Source: an uncultured Bacteroidota bacterium
GTDB lineage: Bacteria; Bacteroidota; Bacteroidia; Bacteroidales; UBA12481
NCBI GenBank assembly: GCA_903851365.1
Contig: CAINOB010000067.1
Location: 1-50,918 of the forward strand
DNA length: 50,918 nt
Direction of reading: 5' to 3'
Shown: in pieces, positions 16,335 through 25,557 of the stretch
Numbering within the stretch: position 1 is the stretch's first letter
Layout: each line of letters begins with the position of its first letter
Notes under the pieces: model-generated
The model's database searches: none
What the model was told of the DNA's origin: nothing
Seen by the model: only the letters and a program-made list of their open reading frames with translations
Program-made: the position numbers and the translations under genes

Positions 16335-17771
16335 TTATCTGATCCTGAATACAACAGCGTAAGGTATATTGTTTTCTTGTTGGACGATCTTTGGAACTTT
16401 AATTAGCATTCCTTTGGAAGATTGGCTGAAACTAACTTTTCCTTTCAATCCTAAAACGTCGATAATAGGCTTTGAACCTGGGTCAATCCCTGTGACCAGG
16501 AATTCACCTGGTAATTTCTCGCCTTCTTTAAGACAATAAAGAATATAGCGGGCACTGCCATCTTTTTTCCTGGTATAGTAAATCGAACCTTCATTATACG
16601 GTGCTAATTTCCTGGTGCCATAGATCGCTTCGCCATTGATATTTATCCATTTACCAATACCTTGCAGCCTTTCATAGGCGGCATCATCCCAGGTCCCCTT
16701 GGGGCTGGGAGCAATGTTTAACAATAAATTTCCCCCTTTGGCAACTATATCAATCAGCAGATGAACGAGTTCGCGGCTTGATTTGTAGTTGGCATTAAAT
16801 GAGTATGACCAACCGCCACCCATGATCATGCAGGATTCCCAGGGGTAAGCAAGCGATTCTTTTGGTACCTGGTTTTCAGGAGTAAGATAATTCTGATTCG
16901 GCCCTTCAACGGCACGATCCACAACAATCAGCCCGGGTTGTAGTTTTCGGGCCTTGGCTGCAATTTCATCCATTCTGACATCCTGATTCTGAACATGCAT
17001 GAATTTATAATCAGGTGAATCGATGTAGCCTTTTATTTGATCCTGAGTCAGTTTCTCAACCCAACCTCCATCGAGCCAGAGTATATCCATCTTACCATAA
17101 TCGGTCATCAGCTCCATGATTTGATTCTGGGTGTACTGAACGAATTTCTCCCAACGATCCGGATATTTTTTCACATCATAGTTGACATTCCGATCAGGAG
17201 TGGCAAAATTCGGCCACCAATAGTAGAGTGAATGCCAATCGGGTTTGCTGAAATAGGCTCCAGCCCACATCCCTTCGGCGCGGAAAGCATTGAAAATTTC
17301 TTTCGCAATATTTGCTTTGGGATTTTTACTGAACGGGGTCTTAGGATCAGTAATTTTATAGTCTGTGTATTTGGTGTCGAACATGCAGAACCCATCGTGA
17401 TGCTTAGTGGTAAAGACAACATATTTCATGCCTGCGCCTGCTGCTGCCCTGGCCCATTTCGATGGGTCAAATTCTGTCGGATTAAACGTGGTTTGAAGTG
17501 CTTCATATTTCTTCTTGTAACCGATATAATCTTCCTCTGAACGTGCACACCAGCCTTCATCTTCTGAGCAGATCGACCAGGATTCAACCACACCCCACTG
17601 ACTGTATGGACCCCAGTGCATCAGCAATCCAAATTTCAAATCCTGCCATTGTTCCAGTTTCGCTGCAACCAGCGGATCTGTCGGAGGATAATATTGCTTA
17701 TGGTAGTCATGCTGTGCCTGCATCGTGCAAGTGATCAACAGGAATGAGAAAATGAGTGTCGCTGCTCTCAT
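16335..17771 (-). CDS. GH29 alpha-L-fucosidase
   Basis: A 478-residue exported glycosidase that should release alpha-linked L-fucose. After a signal peptide (TLIFSFLLITCTMQAQ) the (beta/alpha)8 catalytic domain shows FGLLMHWGPYS, VVFTTKHHDGF and the nucleophile motif ILWLDGGW with D234. A C-terminal beta-sandwich follows. No sorting domain is seen, so a periplasmic site is likely. It starts 10 bases downstream of the GH20 gene, in an operon with DUF1080 and GH20 genes, and a FucP-type transporter gene is transcribed divergently nearby; together these fit fucosylated glycan use. GH29 subfamily A versus B is not decided. Confidence 0.92.
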   Translation of the reverse strand: MRAATLIFSFLLITCTMQAQHDYHKQYYPPTDPLVAAKLEQWQDLKFGLLMHWGPYSQWGVVESWSICSEDEGWCARSEEDYIGYKKKYEALQTTFNPTEFDPSKWARAAAGAGMKYVVFTTKHHDGFCMFDTKYTDYKITDPKTPFSKNPKANIAKEIFNAFRAEGMWAGAYFSKPDWHSLYYWWPNFATPDRNVNYDVKKYPDRWEKFVQYTQNQIMELMTDYGKMDILWLDGGWVEKLTQDQIKGYIDSPDYKFMHVQNQDVRMDEIAAKARKLQPGLIVVDRAVEGPNQNYLTPENQVPKESLAYPWESCMIMGGGWSYSFNANYKSSRELVHLLIDIVAKGGNLLLNIAPSPKGTWDDAAYERLQGIGKWININGEAIYGTRKLAPYNEGSIYYTRKKDGSARYILYCLKEGEKLPGEFLVTGIDPGSKPIIDVLGLKGKVSFSQSSKGMLIKVPKIVQQENNIPYAVVFRIR

Positions 17772-17781
17772 GGTTATCGAT

Positions 17782-20151
17782 TTATTCTACAATAATCTCA
17801 TCAACAAAAAGCCAGGCGGGCCCACCTTTGCCGGCATGCCAATCAGGACATTTTCCAAGATTTTTAGCATGAACTCGAACATACCGAGCCTGGGTAGCCG
17901 GAATTTTAACAGTGAAATCAAGAATCTGTCGTTTCCCGTCTTTGGGATCGACTTTATTGACTGTTGTGCCTGCAAGAGTAAAAGCGCCCGATTCAGTAGC
18001 TAAATAAAATTCAACCTCAGTTGGGAAAAATATCCAGCTTCCATTTGCCTGTAACGCACCCAGAGTCAATTTCTTAATGCTTTTAAAGGATCCGAGGTCA
18101 ATCTCAGCATCAAGGTCTTTGCCTTCAAATCCCTGCCAGCTGCCATCAGCCATATTTATGGTACCGCGGATACCGTTGACCAGTGCATATTTTCCCCCGC
18201 CAGGGTACGACTCCGACCATGCATTGATGTAGTTCACATTTTGCCCGGTAGCCAGGTGAACCATCACCTTTTTTTCACTCACAGCGGATAACGGTTTCCC
18301 ATTAATGAAAGCTGCAGCCTTTATTATAGTAGTCTGTTTTACAGCAAACGGTGCACTAAATACCTGTGTGGTTTTCAATGGGTCGGATCCATCAAGCGTA
18401 AAATGAATATCTGTTCCAGGAAATCCGGATTTTAAGGTGACCTCAACCTGATTCTTCTCCGCGTTGAACCCGGGATTAATGCTTACTGCACTGTAACTTT
18501 TTGAATAATTAAGGCCCATAGCATCATATCGTTTAAGCTGTTGACCCAAACGAACAGAAAAATCATCGAAATTTTTCTGGCTTGGCGAGGTCCAGCAGAG
18601 TTCTGCCAGAGCAGTTAACCTGGGGTAGGTCATGTAGTTGGCATGGGTAGAATCGGCAATGTATTCAGTCCAAAGATTTGCTTGCGCACCGAGAACCATT
18701 TTTGTTTCATCAGCCGATAACCCCTGAGGAACAGGATCGTAGGAATAAACCTTTTCAAGTGGAAGATATCCCCCGATGGCTAAAGGTTCAAATTCAGGAT
18801 TACCCTGATAATAATCGAAATAACAATGTGTTGTGGGAGTCATAACTACTGGATGACCTGCTTTCGCGGCATCAATGCCTCCCTGAATGCCACGCCAAGA
18901 CATAACGGCTGCATTGGGCGCCAGACCTCCTTCCAAAATCTCATCCCATCCGATCAGCTGACGTCCTTTTGAATTCAGGAATTTTTCGATTCGCCGGATA
19001 AAATAGCTCTGGAGTTCCTTTTCACTTTTCAGACCTTCGGTTTTCATCCTTTTCTGGCATGCAGGGCATTTAACCCACTGGGATTTATCAGCCTCATCAC
19101 CGCCAATATGAATGTATTTTGATGGGAAAAGATCCATAACCTCGGTGAGTACTTCTTCAAGAAAAGTAAAAGTTTCTTCCTTTCCTGCACAGTATATATT
19201 GTTGCAGGGCCAGATACCACCTGGAAGAACTGTTAGGGGAGTGCCGGTGCAGGAATACTCAGGATAAGAAGCCAGGGCAGCTGTAGAATGGGCCGGCATC
19301 TCCAGCTCAGGCACAATGACAATGTTTCTTTGAGCTGCGTAGGCGACAAACTTCCTGATATCTTCCTGGGTATAAAATCCGCCATAGGTGGCTTTTTCAC
19401 CCGGTTTCTGCATTTCACGCGAATTCCAGGGCTGGTCTTCATGATTAACTCTCCAGGCTCCAACCTCAGTAAGCTTAGGATATTTCTTGATTTCAATTCT
19501 CCACCCCTGATCATCTGTGAGATGCAACTGGAGCGTATTCATTTTATGAACTGCCATATGATCCAAAACCTCATAAATATATGAAGCCGGGAAAAAATGA
19601 CGGGAGACATCGAGCAGAAATCCTCTCCATTCAAACCGTGGTTTATCTGTAATATTTACCAGAGGGATATTCCATTTTATTCCTTCGGCAACCTTATTCC
19701 CGAATATCTCAGGTGGTAATAATTGCAGCAAAGTCTGAATGCCATAAAATAATCCTGCAGGGGTTGCCGATTGAATCAGAACCTCCTTTTTTGTCACGGA
19801 AAGGTTATACCCTTCTGATCCGAGTTTACCTGAAAGTGATGATTCCAGTTGAAGCTTTATGGCATTACCCGATTCCTCACCTGCAATAGGAAGATCAAAT
19901 CCTGTGGCTGATTTTATTCTGTTTTTCAGGAAATTCGCCTGATCTGAAATTCCTGAACCAACGCTAACTACAATTTTAACTTTTGATGAGAGCTGAAAGA
20001 TACCGGCGGTTTGCACCACCGATAATGGTTTTGGAATGATTGAGACCACCGGATCTTTTTCTGTTTGGCAAGATAAGGTCATGAACATAACGGCTAAAGC
20101 GGTGCCGAAAACTGCACTTTTCAGATTCATAACAGAAGATTTTGATGGCAT
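17782..20151 (-). CDS. GH20 beta-N-acetylhexosaminidase lipoprotein
   Basis: A 789-residue lipoprotein with an N-terminal signal ending in the lipobox-like MTLSC. The order of domains is GH20b-like N-domain (~35-155), GH20 catalytic barrel (~160-510; HLTDDQGWR, HIGGDEADK with D352 and E353 as the catalytic pair), a CHB_HEX_C-type domain (DIHFTLDGSDP) and a C-terminal F5/8C-like or NPCBM-like jelly roll. It removes terminal GlcNAc or GalNAc by substrate-assisted catalysis. The ATG overlaps the preceding gene's stop as TAATG, indicating coupled translation, and this decides the start even though a second ATG seven codons on would also give a good signal. Confidence 0.92.
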   Translation of the reverse strand: MPSKSSVMNLKSAVFGTALAVMFMTLSCQTEKDPVVSIIPKPLSVVQTAGIFQLSSKVKIVVSVGSGISDQANFLKNRIKSATGFDLPIAGEESGNAIKLQLESSLSGKLGSEGYNLSVTKKEVLIQSATPAGLFYGIQTLLQLLPPEIFGNKVAEGIKWNIPLVNITDKPRFEWRGFLLDVSRHFFPASYIYEVLDHMAVHKMNTLQLHLTDDQGWRIEIKKYPKLTEVGAWRVNHEDQPWNSREMQKPGEKATYGGFYTQEDIRKFVAYAAQRNIVIVPELEMPAHSTAALASYPEYSCTGTPLTVLPGGIWPCNNIYCAGKEETFTFLEEVLTEVMDLFPSKYIHIGGDEADKSQWVKCPACQKRMKTEGLKSEKELQSYFIRRIEKFLNSKGRQLIGWDEILEGGLAPNAAVMSWRGIQGGIDAAKAGHPVVMTPTTHCYFDYYQGNPEFEPLAIGGYLPLEKVYSYDPVPQGLSADETKMVLGAQANLWTEYIADSTHANYMTYPRLTALAELCWTSPSQKNFDDFSVRLGQQLKRYDAMGLNYSKSYSAVSINPGFNAEKNQVEVTLKSGFPGTDIHFTLDGSDPLKTTQVFSAPFAVKQTTIIKAAAFINGKPLSAVSEKKVMVHLATGQNVNYINAWSESYPGGGKYALVNGIRGTINMADGSWQGFEGKDLDAEIDLGSFKSIKKLTLGALQANGSWIFFPTEVEFYLATESGAFTLAGTTVNKVDPKDGKRQILDFTVKIPATQARYVRVHAKNLGKCPDWHAGKGGPAWLFVDEIIVE

Positions 20152-21518
20152 TATTTAATTTCCCTGATTTTAATATTTCTGAAGCTGACTTTATTGCCGT
20201 GATCCTGGAGCAAAAGATGGCCCTCCGGCGCTTCACCAAAATTCACATAGTTGGCATACTTACTTTTCTGAACCAATGCCCGGTAAATCTGGGTTCCACG
20301 ATCATATTCCACTACTTTTTTCCCGTTAAGCCAATGTTCAATATGGTTGTTTTTGGCAACAATGCGAGCTGTATTCCATTGCCCGACCGGATTGACCACT
20401 TTATCAGTAACTGGAGGAATTAAGTCATAGAGTGAACCGATCGTTCTGTTTCCCCCAACACCAAGTTTTGCATCAGGATGATTTTCATCGTCGAGAAGCT
20501 GGAATTCCAGACCGATAGCAGAGCCGGTGCCATTGTTCAACCCTTCAACTACATAATATTTTATTCCGCTATTGGCTCCTTTGGTCAGCATGAAGTCAAG
20601 CGTCAGCTCAAAATCCTTGTATTTTTTTATCGTAATAATATCACCGCCATTTTGACTTTCCCCGCCGTTGCCGTCGAGAACTGAAAGGGTCCTGTCTTTT
20701 ATTTCCCATCCTTTCGGAGGGAAACCAACTTTATCGGCACCTCTCCAACCTTCAGTCGTTTTACCATCCCATAAAAGTTTCCAGCCGTTGGTTTTTTCCT
20801 GATTAGTCAGCGAGTTTGGAATAGAAGAGATTTCTTCCACGGCTGCAGGCATGTTCCAGGCATATTTGGAAAGGTCCTTTGTCATAATCCTGATCTCTTT
20901 CCACTGAACTTTTATTCCCACTTTTTTAACATCAGTTCCAATCCCATGGACTTGAAGTCCTATAAATCCACTTGAGTCCATGTCATCAGTCAGATTCGCT
21001 GCCGGGACCCCATTGATCCAGGTCCGAATGGAGTGGCCCACCACCTCAATATGATATTTATTCCATGCGTTTTGCTTAAAGGCTTTTTGTGCTGCAGGGT
21101 TATTAATCAGCGGATAGAGCCAACCCCGACGACCTTCGTCATAAACACCGGCACTCCAGGCACGATCTGAAGGATCAATTTCAATCTGATATCCATGAAC
21201 CCGTCCATTCTGATAGTCCTGATAACTGTGGCTCCTGATTTGAACCCCTGAATTTAGCTGTGGATCAATAAGCGCTTCATATTCAAGTATAAAATCAGTA
21301 TAGCTGGCGGTGGTACACAAGAAACTATTAGGCGAGGAGAGTACGGTTGAACCCACTAAAGTTCCTTCTTTGACTTCGTATTTAGCCTGCCCATTCAATT
21401 GTTTCCAACCTTTTAGATTCTTGCCGTTAAAAAGGTAGGTCCAATTTTCCTGCCCTGAAAGTGACACGGTTATTCCCAAAGTTACCAATGGGATTAGGAC
21501 TAAGGATTTCTTTATCAT
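20151..21518 (-). CDS. Tandem DUF1080 (3-keto-disaccharide hydrolase) protein
   Basis: A 455-residue exported protein with signal peptide (VLIPLVTLGITVSLSG) and two DUF1080 domains. The first (~25-215) begins WTYLFNGKNLKGW, the second (~245-455) WKLLWDGKTTEGWRG. Each has the typical ending (VGIKVQWKEIRI and VSFRNIKIREI). DUF1080/3-keto-glycoside hydrolases have a concanavalin-like fold and act on oxidised glycosides in some pathways. No 3-keto-forming dehydrogenase lies nearby, so the role here may be glycan binding or cleavage of an unknown linkage. It is the first gene of the glycosidase operon and has a near-match to a -7 box (TATTTTTA, 21548-21541) 22 bases upstream. Confidence 0.85.
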   Translation of the reverse strand: MIKKSLVLIPLVTLGITVSLSGQENWTYLFNGKNLKGWKQLNGQAKYEVKEGTLVGSTVLSSPNSFLCTTASYTDFILEYEALIDPQLNSGVQIRSHSYQDYQNGRVHGYQIEIDPSDRAWSAGVYDEGRRGWLYPLINNPAAQKAFKQNAWNKYHIEVVGHSIRTWINGVPAANLTDDMDSSGFIGLQVHGIGTDVKKVGIKVQWKEIRIMTKDLSKYAWNMPAAVEEISSIPNSLTNQEKTNGWKLLWDGKTTEGWRGADKVGFPPKGWEIKDRTLSVLDGNGGESQNGGDIITIKKYKDFELTLDFMLTKGANSGIKYYVVEGLNNGTGSAIGLEFQLLDDENHPDAKLGVGGNRTIGSLYDLIPPVTDKVVNPVGQWNTARIVAKNNHIEHWLNGKKVVEYDRGTQIYRALVQKSKYANYVNFGEAPEGHLLLQDHGNKVSFRNIKIREIK

Positions 21519-21559
21519 ATCTGAGTTCTTGATTATGGCTTAAAAATAACAAAAACCCC

Positions 21560-21567
21560 TATTTTTG
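21560..21567 (+). promoter_or_regulatory. Candidate -7 box of the alcohol dehydrogenase gene
   Basis: TATTTTTG matches TAnnTTTG and ends 30 bases before ATG 21598. It lies in the 79-base divergent region shared with the DUF1080 operon. No good -33 element is seen at the right distance. Confidence 0.4.
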
Positions 21568-21597
21568 GCTACTCTAAAAATCGGTAAAACATATAAT

Positions 21598-22758
21598 ATG
21601 AAGAATTTTGAATTCTATAACCCTGTTCGCATACTTTTTGGAAAGGGATCAATATCGAAAATCAGCCTGCATATTCCTGAAGGTGTACCCGTACTATTGG
21701 TTTATGGTGGTGGAAGCATTAAGAAAAATGGTATCTATGAGCAAGTGATTCAGGCACTTGGAACCACTGAGTTTTATGAATACCCTGGGGTTCAGCCTAA
21801 TCCGGTTTATGAACAACTCATGCCGGCACTAAACGTCATACGGGAAAAGAAGATCGGTTTTATTCTCGCTGTTGGTGGGGGTTCTGTAATCGACGGAGCC
21901 AAATTCCTCGCAGCTGCCGCCTGTTACACCGGTGATGATCCATGGGATATCTTAAGTAAACATGCTGAAGTCAGGAATGCTTTGCCTCTAGGGGCAGTTC
22001 TTACGCTTCCTGCCACTGGAACAGAAATGAATGGAAATTCTGTGATATCAAGACTTTCGGTAAACCATAAACTTGCCTTCGGATCAACTGCTGTAATGCC
22101 GGTATTTTCAGTTTTAGATCCGGAAGTCACCTATAGTTTACCAAAGAATCAGATTGCCAACGGTATTATCGATGCGTATATTCATGTAATCGAACAATAC
22201 CTTACCTATCCCTCGATGGCCGAGGTTCAGGACCGTTTTGCCGAAAGCTTGCTCATGATTCTCCGCAGTACCGGGTCAAAAGTCTTTGCTGATGCAAAAC
22301 CGGATTATAATAATATGGCAAATTTTATGTGGGCAGCTACCAACGCATTGAATACATCAATTTCAATGGGTGTTACCACTGATTGGAGCACTCACACTAT
22401 CGGCCATGAGCTGACTGTACTGTACGGTTTTGATCATGCAGTGTCACTGGCAATTGTACTGCCTGGGGTAATGACACATCTCAGTATGAAACGTGAACAA
22501 AAAATGCTGCAATACGCTGAGCGTATCTGGGGTATTTCCAGCTTCGATCATCAGGCTGCAATCATGGAATCCATCAGGTTAACTGAAGATTTTTTCCGTT
22601 GCCTGGGTGTAAAAACCAGACTTTCTGATTATGGTATTGGAGCCGAAGTTATTGGTAAAGTGATGGACCAGCTTAGAAGTCATGATGTTAATGCCCTGGG
22701 TGGGGCTAAGGATCTTACTATTGATGATATCCCGGCAATTTTATCATCACGTATTTAG
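21598..22758 (+). CDS. Iron-containing alcohol dehydrogenase (YqhD/BdhA-like)
   Basis: A 386-residue group III dehydrogenase, about the size of E. coli YqhD (387). The N-terminal dinucleotide-binding part has the GGGSVIDGAK motif (near residue 95), and the metal site is formed by residues in GIIDAYIHVIEQY and THTIGHELTVLYGFDHA (near 190-280). These enzymes reduce aldehydes with NAD(P)H. Beside a fucose transporter, lactaldehyde to 1,2-propanediol is an attractive role, but the sequence is closer to the butanol dehydrogenase/YqhD type than to FucO. ATG 21598 is preferred over an upstream TTG that lies inside the promoter-like box. Confidence 0.88.
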   Translation: MKNFEFYNPVRILFGKGSISKISLHIPEGVPVLLVYGGGSIKKNGIYEQVIQALGTTEFYEYPGVQPNPVYEQLMPALNVIREKKIGFILAVGGGSVIDGAKFLAAAACYTGDDPWDILSKHAEVRNALPLGAVLTLPATGTEMNGNSVISRLSVNHKLAFGSTAVMPVFSVLDPEVTYSLPKNQIANGIIDAYIHVIEQYLTYPSMAEVQDRFAESLLMILRSTGSKVFADAKPDYNNMANFMWAATNALNTSISMGVTTDWSTHTIGHELTVLYGFDHAVSLAIVLPGVMTHLSMKREQKMLQYAERIWGISSFDHQAAIMESIRLTEDFFRCLGVKTRLSDYGIGAEVIGKVMDQLRSHDVNALGGAKDLTIDDIPAILSSRI

Positions 22759-22774
22759 AAATGGTCAAAAATTG

Positions 22775-22782
22775 TAGCTTTG
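22775..22782 (+). promoter_or_regulatory. Candidate -7 box of fucP
   Basis: TAGCTTTG matches TAnnTTTG, in the gap between the alcohol dehydrogenase and the transporter, 42 bases before ATG 22825. It suggests that fucP can be transcribed on its own as well as with the gene upstream. Confidence 0.3.
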
Positions 22783-22824
22783 GAAAGACCTTTTCGAAAA
22801 GTATCTGAAAAAAAATCTAATAAA

Positions 22825-24075
22825 ATGAGTTCAACAAAAACCTCCCTTGTCAAGGCAGACGGAAACAATTACCTGGTTCCCTTTATTCTCGTTACAAGTT
22901 TGTTTTTTTTGTGGGGATTTGCGCATAGCCTCCTTGATGTGTTGAACAAACATTTTCAGGTTATTCTTGGAATTACAAAAGCTAAATCAGGTTGGATACA
23001 AGCCGCCCTCTATGGTGGTTACTTCCTGATGGGTATTCCAGCGGGTCTTTTCATGAAGCGCTTTGGTTATCGCAAGGGTATCATATTCGGATTGTTGCTC
23101 TATGCTTTCGGAGCTTTTCTTTTTCTTCCCGCCACATATGTTCAGACTTTTGAATTTACCCTGTTGTGTCTTTTTGTGATTGCCTGCGGCCTAACATTTC
23201 TGGAGACTGCCGCTAATCCCTACACGACAGTCCTTGGTCCAAAGCATAGCGCCGCTCAGAGGATCAACCTATCGCAGTCGTTCAACGGATTGGGATGGAT
23301 GATAGGGCCAACGATCGGAGGCATCCTGATTCTTGGCAATGACAGTGGTTCTTCGGGTGGAAATAAATTCTCTTCCATGGCGCTGCCGTATATGGTGGTG
23401 GGTTCCTTTGTTCTTCTGGTTGCATTTTTATTCATCATGACCAAGCTTCCTGAAATTAAGGAAGAAGAGCCGGAACATCAGGATACCGATGAAGTGAAAA
23501 AACCTTTTTGGAAATACAGGCATTTCCGTTTTGCTGTGGTGGCGCAATTTTTTTATGTAGCAGCTCAAACCGGAGTCAATAGCTTCTTTATCAATTACGT
23601 CACTGAATCTATGCCGCAATTCACGCCAGAAAAGGCTGCTTACTTATTGTCATTAGGATTTTTCTTTTTCTGGTTCGGCCGTGTTTCAGGCAGCTTTTTA
23701 ATGAGATGGATCAAGCCAAACCGAATGATTGCCGTTTATGCACTGGTTAACGTTTTTGCCATGGCACTCGTGGTGTCAAATCTCGGATGGATATCTCTCA
23801 TCGCCCTGTTTGTCACCTATTTTTGCATGTCGATCATGTTTCCGACAATCTTCGCCCTTGGCATCAAAGGTTTGGGTGCACAAACCAAACAGGCATCTTC
23901 TTATCTGGTTATGGCAATCGTTGGAGGAGCAGTCTGCCCGGTATTTATGGGCCTGATAGCTGATAAATTCAATATGCAGGTTGGATTCCTGGTTCCGTTG
24001 GTTTGCTTCTTAATAATCTTCCTGTTCGGTTTTAAGGGATACAAGGCCAAGATCAATAAACCAGCTGCAGCTTAA
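22825..24075 (+). CDS. fucP: FucP-type MFS sugar:proton symporter
   Basis: A 416-residue inner-membrane permease with 12 predicted helices. The FucP/GluP group is recognised by LFFLWGFAHSLLDVLNKHF in helix 1, LMGIPAGLFMKRFGYRKG in the first cytoplasmic loop, and FLETAANPY (near residue 130). The family imports L-fucose, or glucose and galactose in some members. The nearby GH29 fucosidase supports fucose here, but none of fucI, fucK or fucA is in the window. The start is ATG 22825, since the frame extends upstream only to a TTG within a promoter-like box. The 3' end overlaps the convergent DmsC-like gene by 4 bases. Confidence 0.87.
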   Translation: MSSTKTSLVKADGNNYLVPFILVTSLFFLWGFAHSLLDVLNKHFQVILGITKAKSGWIQAALYGGYFLMGIPAGLFMKRFGYRKGIIFGLLLYAFGAFLFLPATYVQTFEFTLLCLFVIACGLTFLETAANPYTTVLGPKHSAAQRINLSQSFNGLGWMIGPTIGGILILGNDSGSSGGNKFSSMALPYMVVGSFVLLVAFLFIMTKLPEIKEEEPEHQDTDEVKKPFWKYRHFRFAVVAQFFYVAAQTGVNSFFINYVTESMPQFTPEKAAYLLSLGFFFFWFGRVSGSFLMRWIKPNRMIAVYALVNVFAMALVVSNLGWISLIALFVTYFCMSIMFPTIFALGIKGLGAQTKQASSYLVMAIVGGAVCPVFMGLIADKFNMQVGFLVPLVCFLIIFLFGFKGYKAKINKPAAA

Positions 24076-24941
24076 AACCCGTCGGGCGAGATATTCTGGG
24101 CATAAAAAAGTAATCGGTCAATGATCTGAGCTGCCAGAATTGCTGCCCAGGCCAGTAACGCCGGGGTAAAGAGCAACCTGTTCTGTGTGGTGTCGGACCG
24201 TATGGAAAAGAATGCCCAAAAACCAAACGCTATAGCCAGGAGATACAATATCAGGCGTAAATAAAAGGCGATCATATGGTTCTGCAATAGTATGGTCAAT
24301 CCCTGGCCTGAGGCAATACCGGATTGACTAAGCCATGACATGTATACTGGCAGCAGGGCAAGTTGAATTACAGGAATGCTGATGGTGAGGACTGCAAGAG
24401 ATTTCTGGCTGGCCCAGGAGCCTTGGTTAATCTGAAAAAGCAATAATAAACTTGCTCCCATGACTATCGCAGCCATATAAAATCCAAGGGGGGTAAAGAA
24501 GGTATTCCAGGTCGGTCTTGCCGGGATCATATATATTCTGCTCATAATAAAGATCAGGATGATACCAGCCACCGCAGTTATATCGATAAGCCATTTTAAT
24601 GATCTGCCAGCCGACGGCATTACAAAATGCAAGATTGTTGTTACCAGAAGCAGTGATGAGTATATTAAAACTCCGCTGATTTCGCGGCTCAACCATGAAG
24701 TCCCGATGTTTGAAAGGGATCGGGGTGCATTAGCTGGATTTCCAAGATGCAGGAACGAAAAAATTACTCCGATGATGGCGGCCAGTAATGCGATTAAAAG
24801 AATCCAGTGGTATTTCATCGGTAGAGCAACACGGCTGCGATAAAGCGGAAACAAAATGAAAAGATCATAAATCAGCATTATCCCGACTGAAAGCTGCATT
24901 GCTAAAGTGAATATTACCAAAGGCCATTCGCTACTTTTCAT
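24072..24941 (-). CDS. DmsC-type membrane anchor subunit
   Basis: A 289-residue integral membrane protein with about eight hydrophobic helices, matching the size and pattern of DmsC (287 in E. coli). The conserved FSFLHLGNPANAPRSL stretch after helix 2 and SWLSREISG are typical of this anchor family. It would take electrons from menaquinol and pass them to the iron-sulfur subunit. It overlaps the upstream dmsB-like gene by 11 bases and is the last gene of the run lipA-lipB-dmsA-dmsB-dmsC. Confidence 0.88.
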   Translation of the reverse strand: MKSSEWPLVIFTLAMQLSVGIMLIYDLFILFPLYRSRVALPMKYHWILLIALLAAIIGVIFSFLHLGNPANAPRSLSNIGTSWLSREISGVLIYSSLLLVTTILHFVMPSAGRSLKWLIDITAVAGIILIFIMSRIYMIPARPTWNTFFTPLGFYMAAIVMGASLLLLFQINQGSWASQKSLAVLTISIPVIQLALLPVYMSWLSQSGIASGQGLTILLQNHMIAFYLRLILYLLAIAFGFWAFFSIRSDTTQNRLLFTPALLAWAAILAAQIIDRLLFYAQNISPDGF

Positions 24942-25557
24942 TCCTTACCTCCTCGCGATTGATGATTGAAGCATTTAGTTTCCTGGCGAACCTGGCTCCG
25001 GGATGCTTCCGGATAAATAATGCCGGTTTTGTTATAGGATCTGGCATGGGGTAAATCGTGCGATTGTCACCATGTTTTTCGATGAGCTGGCCGATCTGGC
25101 CAAATTCCAGAGCTCTCATGGGGCAAGATGCCACACAGGCTGGCTGCTTTCCTTCCAAAATGTAATCCCTGCAGAAATCACATTTTTGCATGATCCCTTT
25201 CTGCTCGTTGTACTGAGGCGATCCATACGGACATGCCCATTCGCAATACCTGCATCCGATGCATATTTTTGAATCGACGAGGATCATGCCGTCGGACTCA
25301 GCGTGCATTGCCTTGGTAGGACAAGCTTTTACACAGGCAGGATCCTCACAGTGATTGCAACCGATAGATAAATTATAGGCGACAATATCATGTTCCCAGG
25401 CACCTTCTTCTGTTTTGTTCCAATTAGCTCCCGCTACCTCATAAACCCTGCGGAAACGAATACCCGGTTCAAGGTTATTCTTGTCTTTACAGGCAACCTG
25501 GCAGGTTTTGCACCCCGAGCAGGCTGAAGTGTCGCAAAAGAATCCGAATGTGCTCAA
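24931..25557 (-). CDS. DmsB-type four-cluster iron-sulfur subunit
   Basis: A 208-residue ferredoxin-like electron-transfer subunit. Four cysteine groups are present: CSGCKTCQVAC, CNHCEDPACVKACP, CIGCRYCEWACP and CDFC...CVASCP, enough for four [4Fe-4S] clusters. It should link the DmsC-like anchor to the catalytic subunit. The start is a TTG that overlaps the stop of the catalytic gene (TTGA); no ATG lies before the first cysteines, and the N-terminus FGFFCDTSACSGC looks complete, so the TTG is accepted. It overlaps the DmsC-like gene at its 3' end. Confidence 0.9.
   Translation of the reverse strand: MSTFGFFCDTSACSGCKTCQVACKDKNNLEPGIRFRRVYEVAGANWNKTEEGAWEHDIVAYNLSIGCNHCEDPACVKACPTKAMHAESDGMILVDSKICIGCRYCEWACPYGSPQYNEQKGIMQKCDFCRDYILEGKQPACVASCPMRALEFGQIGQLIEKHGDNRTIYPMPDPITKPALFIRKHPGARFARKLNASIINREEVRNEK

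Noticed and set aside
21598-22758. Firm call as FucO lactaldehyde reductase
   Set aside because: The protein is closer to the YqhD/butanol dehydrogenase type; the fucose link rests only on neighbourhood.
16335-24075. Classical polysaccharide utilisation locus
   Set aside because: No susC/susD pair or hybrid two-component or sigma/anti-sigma regulator is present; only hydrolases, a kinase and an MFS transporter.
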